This document shows, one piece after another, positions 14,892 through 18,751 of a DNA stretch of 18,751 nt. How positions within the stretch are numbered: position 1 is the stretch's first letter; every line of letters begins with the position of its first letter. Source of the stretch: Candidatus Nitrosopolaris nunavutensis (GTDB lineage Archaea; Thermoproteota; Nitrososphaeria; Nitrososphaerales; Nitrososphaeraceae); contig DAOM01000230.1 of the NCBI GenBank assembly GCA_002501855.1, positions 2,682 to 21,432 of the forward strand. Direction: 5' to 3'. The notes beneath the pieces were generated by a model, which saw nothing but the letters and a program-made list of their open reading frames with translations, searched no databases and was not told where the DNA came from. Both the position numbers and the translations under genes were made by a program.

Positions 14892-15272
14892 CTATTCCTT
14901 GTTGTACGCACGATAGTCCAACACGTTGGTCTTCCAAATCTCTTGGAATACCAACGTAGGATAAGACGACCTACAGCTCAACCCCGCATAACATGAATAA
15001 CAATTTAGCCAATAACATTGGGATAACCGCATTGACCAATAACGATACCTTTTTGAATTAACGTTACGTGAGGAATATGCTCTCCCCTTACATCACCGTA
15101 CCATGAGAGATCTCTCCCCAAAAGTCTAAGGAGATAAAATTGGTAAAACACGACTGTGATAGACTTCTCTCCCTTTTCGCGTTTGCATTTTAACCGTCCA
15201 AGAGATTAACGTCACTCCTAAATAGTACGGAGCAACTTAACTACTCACGCTTCAATTCACTTAAATACAGAT
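14892..15272. other. Spacer with hairpin and CTCTCCC repeats
   Basis: 381 bp. It holds the hairpin at 14923-14957, a 7-bp inverted pair AAGTCTA/TAGACTT (15122-15128 and 15160-15166), the 12-bp palindrome GAGAGATCTCTC (15105-15116), and CTCTCCCC at 15080-15087 and 15112-15119 with a near copy at 15167-15174. No convincing gene. The density of short repeats suggests a regulatory or non-coding RNA segment. Confidence 0.4.
14923..14957. repeat. Long hairpin, 15-bp stem with one mismatch
   Basis: Arms ACGTTGGTCTTCCAA (14923-14937) and TTGGAATACCAACGT (14943-14957) pair at 14 of 15 positions around a 5-nt loop. It begins 31 nt after the stop of the small membrane protein. No T tract follows, so it is not a typical terminator. 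It could protect the mRNA 3' end, bind a protein as DNA, or be a transposon-end remnant. Confidence 0.7.
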
Positions 15273-15497
15273 ATGGATAATGTTATCCGGTTGTTTCTGA
15301 AAAATAGAAGCAAGGAGTCAAATGATGACAACAATAATGCATCTTGGTGTCAACTCTTTATTGATGACTACAATAGTACTAGAGTAAAAATTATACACAT
15401 AAAGAGAGGTAAATTTCAAATTATTGACGACGTGGAAGGGGGAAAATATGTTGGTAAAATAGTTGACGCATCCGACATACATCACTGCGAAGTTTAA
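15273..15497 (+). CDS. Hypothetical 74-aa protein
   Basis: A plus-strand ATG frame. The N-terminal ~30 residues are polar and N/D-rich (K-E-S-N-D-D-N-N-N-A-S). The rest looks like a small beta-rich domain (R-V-K-I-I-H-I-K-R-G-K-F-Q-I-I-D-D, then G-K-Y-V-G-K-I-V-D) ending H-H-C-E-V. An overlapping minus-strand frame (15318-15545) has an improbable composition. No TATA box with correct spacing was found and the family is not recognised. Confidence 0.5.
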   Translation: MDNVIRLFLKNRSKESNDDNNNASWCQLFIDDYNSTRVKIIHIKRGKFQIIDDVEGGKYVGKIVDASDIHHCEV

Positions 15498-15553
15498 TTC
15501 TATAACTTTGAATATTGGGGTATGCTGCAATTTCGAAAGCTGCATATCAAAAA

Positions 15554-16334
15554 TTAAGCCACTGGAAAGATTTGATAGCCCAAACCCTGCAAGAACTGTC
15601 GTGCTGCAGAATCGATGGCGTGATAAGGGCTGCTGAGTGATATACTTTCGCTATCGATCTTGATGATATTCTGATTCGACCATTCTCTAAAGCTGGCGTT
15701 ATTCAATGAACGTACATCTTCAAGATAGTTTGGCAATATTTCTATGAATTTAAAACCATTTTCTACATCAAAGGAAAGAACTGGATCATGGATTTCCCCA
15801 TTGATGACCTTCTCAGCAAATTCTAGTGGAGACGATTTACTTGAAGGTTCACAATAGTAGAATAATCTTGCGCCACTTACGATTTGGCGTAAGTTTAATG
15901 TCTTGACTATCTTTTTCCTTGCATCATAAAGCATCGTTCCAATTCCTTCATGTCGAACTTTTGGATGAGTAGATATCTGCTCCATACCTGCTCTCTCCTT
16001 TTGGATTATGATTCGTGTTCGTGATCATGCCATCGGCAGTGATGTCTCTCCATTTATGTTCTGTATACTCGGGTTCTAGAAAGATAAATTAGGTTACTCG
16101 CACAAGGAAGTACCTCTGCATTTAATTCAGCACAAAATTGTCTTTCGGAACGAGTCTAAGATGACTTTGAAGCTCTTGTGGATGCCAAACATTTCCATAA
16201 CGTGCCAAATAACGAAATGAACCCTCTTGAAGCTTGACTACCTTCTGGATGTCTTCGGGCAGAGCATTGCTAATCATGATCAAGGTATTATTCTTCTTCA
16301 TATACTCTACTTTTGTAGTCCGTCCTTTTTTCAT
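15554..16334 (-). pseudogene. GNAT N-acetyltransferase broken by three frameshifts
   Basis: Two separate minus-strand frames are the halves of one GNAT acetyltransferase. The N-terminal part (16334 down to 16122) has I-S-N-A-L-P-E-D-I-Q-K-V-V, G-S-F-R-Y-L-A-R-Y-G-N-V-W-H-P. The C-terminal part (15985 down to 15554) has the acetyl-CoA loop R-H-E-G-I-G-T and D-P-V-L-S-F-D-V-E-N-G-F. The missing middle can be read across three frame changes: near 16130-16134 (continuing A-E-L-N-A-E-V-L-P-C-A-S-N-L-I-Y-L), near 16078-16084 (E-P-E-Y-T-E-H-K-W-R-D-I-T-A-D-G-M) and near 15968-15974 (into T-H-P-K-V-R). Restored, it would be ~260 aa. Such domains acetylate small molecules or proteins; in some relatives they are fused to a nitrilase, absent here. 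The ATG at 15985 is probably not a true start. Well-preserved motifs indicate recent decay or local sequence errors. Confidence 0.8.
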
Positions 16335-16636
16335 CTATGAGGATTAGATTATCGTTTATTGCCATGACCTTTGTAAGTAATTTTACCAGTTGATTTAGAT
16401 ATCTAAACGGCAATTATCATCACCTACTATTCACATATATCATGAATGGCCTAATCGGAGAGACAAGGTTAAGAAAGTGAAGCAGAATAAAATCGATAAC
16501 AACATCTAATCGATGGAGCTAGTTGGTCTCTGGTATTTGAAAGAGAAGTCGAATATTCACAACAAACCTACATTATACCGTAACTTTACTTTTAGCTTCT
16601 AGTCACTACCCTCGACTTAATATTTATCCAAAATAT
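16335..16636. other. Spacer, no gene seen
   Basis: About 300 bp. A short minus-strand ATG frame (start at 16365, 25 codons, M-A-I-N-D-N-L-I-L-I-D-E) overlaps the start of the GNAT pseudogene in another frame and is not supported. The rest is AT-rich with no clear structure. Confidence 0.3.
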
Positions 16637-17533
16637 TTATAGAAGCGAATTAGAATACTTTAGACCAGACTCTAACTTGCGAATTCGATCGTAGATATTC
16701 GAATGATCCGCCGCTACTTCAGTAGTTACATAAAGAAGAAGGTTATCTCCAAACGGCATCGTTATGCGTTTAATTTTTTCATATTCTGCCAATACGTACC
16801 TACCCTTTCCTATCTTGTCTGCAAGTTCACTCCGAATTTTCCATGAGGTCATAGCAAGCTCTAGTGATTTTTTGCTTTCTTCCTTGGTTAGTAGATTTTT
16901 TACACCTTCATGGTGACGAGAATACATTATCTGACCATTTGCATCACAAATCGTCACTAACCTAATCTTTGGATCGATATTTATTATATCTACATAATGC
17001 TGTTTTATTTTAAAGACTCTAATCCTTAGCAAAGAGCTCATTATAAACCCAAATATTGCCCCCCAGATCATATGGAATACAATTGCGGTAAGAGATATGT
17101 TTATGACTGCCTGGCTTAGTTGCTGAGATAATATCATTTTTTGCGATGAAACCGCTAGAATGACAACAACATGCTGGATGGAAGGTTGTATTAAAAGTAC
17201 TGTTGTTGGTAGGAATAAAACTAACCATATGGCAAGACCCGTACCTATACCGACCAAGACACTCTTGTATGGATTAAGCATACGAATTTTCTTCCATCTA
17301 ATCCCAACTGCCCCAAGCACTGCTCCTAATGCAGTCCCAACTAGTAAATGAAAGCCAAAACCTAATGGGGCTGCGATTATGACATTGTTCAATCCGAAAC
17401 TAATACCTATAATCGAATAAAATGTACCTATTTGCAAACCCAATGCCAGTTCGGATGCCGCAATAGCTGATGAAATGGACCAAGTTGCAATAAGACCGGC
17501 AAATGCTCCGTACTTTGCACCTTTCAATGTCAC
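16637..17533 (-). CDS. Membrane protein with C-terminal soluble DUF6659-like domain
   Basis: A 298-aa protein. The N-terminal ~172 residues contain about five hydrophobic segments (~7-30, 36-56, 59-78, 88-118, 143-170) rich in G, A, I and L, with the Pro/Gly-containing turns of a small integral membrane protein. The C-terminal ~178-290 is soluble and likely cytoplasmic: R-L-V-T-I-C-D-A-N-G-Q-I-M-Y, E-G-V-K-N-L-L-T-K-E-E, T-M-P-F-G-D-N-L-L-L-Y-V-T-T-E. This recalls the roadblock/PAS-like DUF6659 domain that is common in ammonia-oxidising archaea, from memory only. The protein may be a membrane-bound sensor or scaffold (inference). The GTG start at 17533 follows an in-frame TAG by one codon; a TTG two codons later is possible. 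Confidence 0.75.
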   Translation of the reverse strand: MTLKGAKYGAFAGLIATWSISSAIAASELALGLQIGTFYSIIGISFGLNNVIIAAPLGFGFHLLVGTALGAVLGAVGIRWKKIRMLNPYKSVLVGIGTGLAIWLVLFLPTTVLLIQPSIQHVVVILAVSSQKMILSQQLSQAVINISLTAIVFHMIWGAIFGFIMSSLLRIRVFKIKQHYVDIINIDPKIRLVTICDANGQIMYSRHHEGVKNLLTKEESKKSLELAMTSWKIRSELADKIGKGRYVLAEYEKIKRITMPFGDNLLLYVTTEVAADHSNIYDRIRKLESGLKYSNSLL

Positions 17534-18211
17534 TACTAAGTCATTTTTACTTTGATGGTTATTGGATAATGTTAAGGTCCCCCCTCTTGCCCAATACCAG
17601 TGATGGTCCTGGATATTATAAAGAGTTCGGTGGATGATTTGAATCAGTATGATAGCTGTAAAATAATGCGAGAATGCATAGAATTTCGCTAAAGCTTAAA
17701 CCCCATAATCTACTTCGAGGTTAGGGGAATATACCAGTTAGGTTTGTGCAATTGAAATTACGAAATCAGAGAATTTCGAAATCTAGTTACACGTCAGCAA
17801 TTATCAAATACATTAGTTCGAATGCTGACGCAACATCTTAATCCGTTGGCTAGCTAGCATCAACGCTATTGTTAGGCGTGCAGACAAGCCCTTGCTGCCG
17901 TAATAACACGCTTATATACGGATAGGTTACATGGTCGCCTCGCCAAACCTCTAGTAGTGTTACAGATCCTGCTATCGTCGTGGATGTTTGTTCGCACATA
18001 TTTTCTGGTACCATTGGAAAATGTGAAAACATTATTTTGTGACATCCAAAAATATATTGTATTGGATAACAGCAGTAACACCTGGACTCTCCATGCGGAG
18101 ATCAGTATCATACCAATTGGAACGAGCAGCACAAGTATAAGCAAAGAAGAGCAGACCCTTTTGTCAAACAAAAGCTATTAAAACTACCAAACTCAGATCG
18201 AGGCGAACAAT
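17534..18211. other. Ambiguous region, possibly a decayed or overlapping gene
   Basis: About 680 bp. From 17534 to 17840 nothing codes; an 8-bp inverted repeat CGTCAGCA/TGCTGACG lies at 17792-17799 and 17823-17830. From 17850 to 18181 several frames are open on both strands: plus 17957-18181 (GTG start, ends I-S-K-E-E-Q-T-L-L-S-N-K-S-Y); minus 17872-18171 (TTG start, strongly hydrophobic first 40 residues like a signal peptide); minus 17850-18032 (ATG start, T/V-rich, E-V-W-R-G-D-H-V-T-Y). The minus pair could be one exported protein split by a frameshift. No motif decides the matter. Confidence 0.3.
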
Positions 18212-18385
18212 ATGAGAACCGTTCTAAATGCAATCGATGCCGCCCGCCAGGCAGTCAAATCACCTGGTGCTAAACGACTAATATCTACCACACGTATTGC
18301 TGAAAGGATAGATGCATCAAAAACATTGGAAGACGAAGTAGAATCCGTAAACGAAAACTTTGGTCAGGAACTTAGAGTGTTGTAG
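18212..18385 (+). CDS. Hypothetical 57-aa protein
   Basis: A complete short frame from the ATG at 18212 to TAG at 18383-18385, with a stop (TAA, 18179-18181) a few codons upstream. The composition is clearly protein-like: a basic N-terminal half (N-A-I-D-A-A-R-Q-A-V-K, G-A-K-R-L-I-S-T-T-R-I-A-E-R) and an acidic C-terminal half (L-E-D-E-V-E-S-V-N-E-N-F-G-Q-E). It is predicted helical with no cysteine, signal peptide or membrane span. An AT element (TATTAAAAC, 18176-18184) is ~30 bp upstream. A pyrimidine-rich stretch after the gene (18450-18530) may end the transcript. Family not recognised. Confidence 0.55.
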   Translation: MRTVLNAIDAARQAVKSPGAKRLISTTRIAERIDASKTLEDEVESVNENFGQELRVL

Positions 18386-18538
18386 ATATTAGTCATACAA
18401 GAAGAGACACGGATGGGGAAAGGTCGTGTCCCATATTGATCGTAGCCACACACTCTTCTTCTTCAACCTCTTATCGTATTTGCTTTTCCTGTTCTTCCGT
18501 TTCTTCTCTATGTCCTCTTCCCAAATTTTTATTCGTCA

Positions 18539-18561
18539 GCTGTACTATCAATATCATTTTG
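18539..18561. repeat. 23-bp direct repeat, first copy
   Basis: A 23-bp segment starting GCTGTACTATCAATATC is repeated without mismatch at 18729-18751, 190 bp downstream. The second copy ends exactly at the window edge, so the true repeat may be longer. Confidence 0.75.
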
Positions 18562-18728
18562 GTAGTATATCGCTAATGGAGACTTTTGTTATATTAATTA
18601 GTATCTTAACTATTGCAACTTAATATATTTGAGAAAAGATGAAATTTATTTTTGTGTATGAACTACAAGATATTTGGCAATTGATCTAGTCTTGATATTT
18701 ATACTAAGACGATTTCATTTGATCTTTG

Positions 18729-18751
18729 GCTGTACTATCAATATCATTTTG
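18729..18751. repeat. 23-bp direct repeat, second copy (at window edge)
   Basis: Exact copy of 18539-18561. The bases before the two copies differ, so the left boundary is defined, while the right boundary is cut off. Confidence 0.75.

Larger units (their letters stand above)
18386..18751. other. Terminal spacer with pyrimidine tract and direct repeat
   Basis: After the 57-aa gene come an imperfect stem GACACG/CGTGTC (around 18402-18426) and an ~80-nt pyrimidine-rich plus strand (18450-18530) that could act as terminator. The 23-bp direct repeat is reported separately. A GTG-start frame (18426-18623, 65 aa, hydrophobic and F/L/S-rich) is a likely by-product of the T-rich strand and is not called a gene. 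Confidence 0.35.

Noticed and set aside
15318-15545. 75-aa minus-strand frame opposite the 74-aa gene
   Set aside because: Rich in V, I, Y and F without order, and less protein-like than the plus-strand frame it overlaps.
4619-16450. 12-bp match ATCATGAATGGC at 4619 and 16439
   Set aside because: Twelve-base matches are expected several times by chance in a window this size, and the flanks do not align.
17810-17830. GTTCGAATGC resembling a tRNA T-loop
   Set aside because: The flanking 5-bp stem does not pair and no acceptor or anticodon arm is present.
18426-18623. 65-aa hydrophobic plus-strand frame
   Set aside because: GTG start, F/L/S-rich composition explained by a T-rich strand, and it overlaps the direct repeat; no motif.

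Overview
The window most likely comes from an ammonia-oxidising archaeon of the Nitrososphaerales (Thaumarchaeota), possibly Nitrosocosmicus-like. This is inferred, not searched. The DNA is AT-rich and sparsely coding. Several genes have a TATA-like box centred about 26-32 bp before the start codon and almost no leader. TTG and GTG starts recur. The proteins (soluble histidine kinase with a zinc motif, lone receiver domain, Usp, AbrB, secreted Ig-like proteins, a membrane protein with a DUF6659-like tail) fit that group. No rRNA, tRNA, CRISPR array or intact insertion sequence was recognised.

Layout. Positions 1-323 (minus) hold the N-terminus of an exported protein cut by the window edge. 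Positions 547-3977 carry a divergent metabolic pair: a PoxB-like thiamine-diphosphate pyruvate oxidase/dehydrogenase (minus) and a malic enzyme (plus). Together they could take malate to pyruvate and then to acetate. Positions 4137-6652 hold a doubtful small membrane protein, a 39-aa zinc-ribbon microprotein, a single-domain response regulator, a 0.7-kb apparently non-coding stretch and a universal stress protein. Positions 6961-9436 (minus) hold an unknown 99-aa protein and two tandem exported proteins that share a homologous beta-sandwich-like domain.

Positions 9531-11417 form a compact unit: an AbrB-type regulator divergent from a two-gene operon of a GT4-like glycosyltransferase and a cysteine-rich zinc protein. 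A HemK2/PrmC-like methyltransferase follows (11620-12144), then a soluble histidine kinase (12541-14061). Downstream come a three-copy 21-bp tandem repeat, a small single-span membrane protein with a Shine-Dalgarno and TTG start, a strong hairpin and a 74-aa unknown protein.

Positions 15554-16334 (minus) are a GNAT acetyltransferase broken by three apparent single-base frameshifts. A 298-aa membrane protein with a soluble C-terminal domain follows (16637-17533, minus), then an ambiguous region and an unannotated 57-aa gene (18212-18385). The last 23 bases of the window exactly repeat a segment 190 bp upstream.

The window looks like ordinary-to-accessory chromosome. I see no unmistakable new multi-gene system. 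The items most worth checking are the AbrB/glycosyltransferase/zinc-protein unit, the malic enzyme-PoxB pair, the paralogous exported proteins, the recently decayed GNAT gene, the two microproteins and several clear DNA repeats and dyads.
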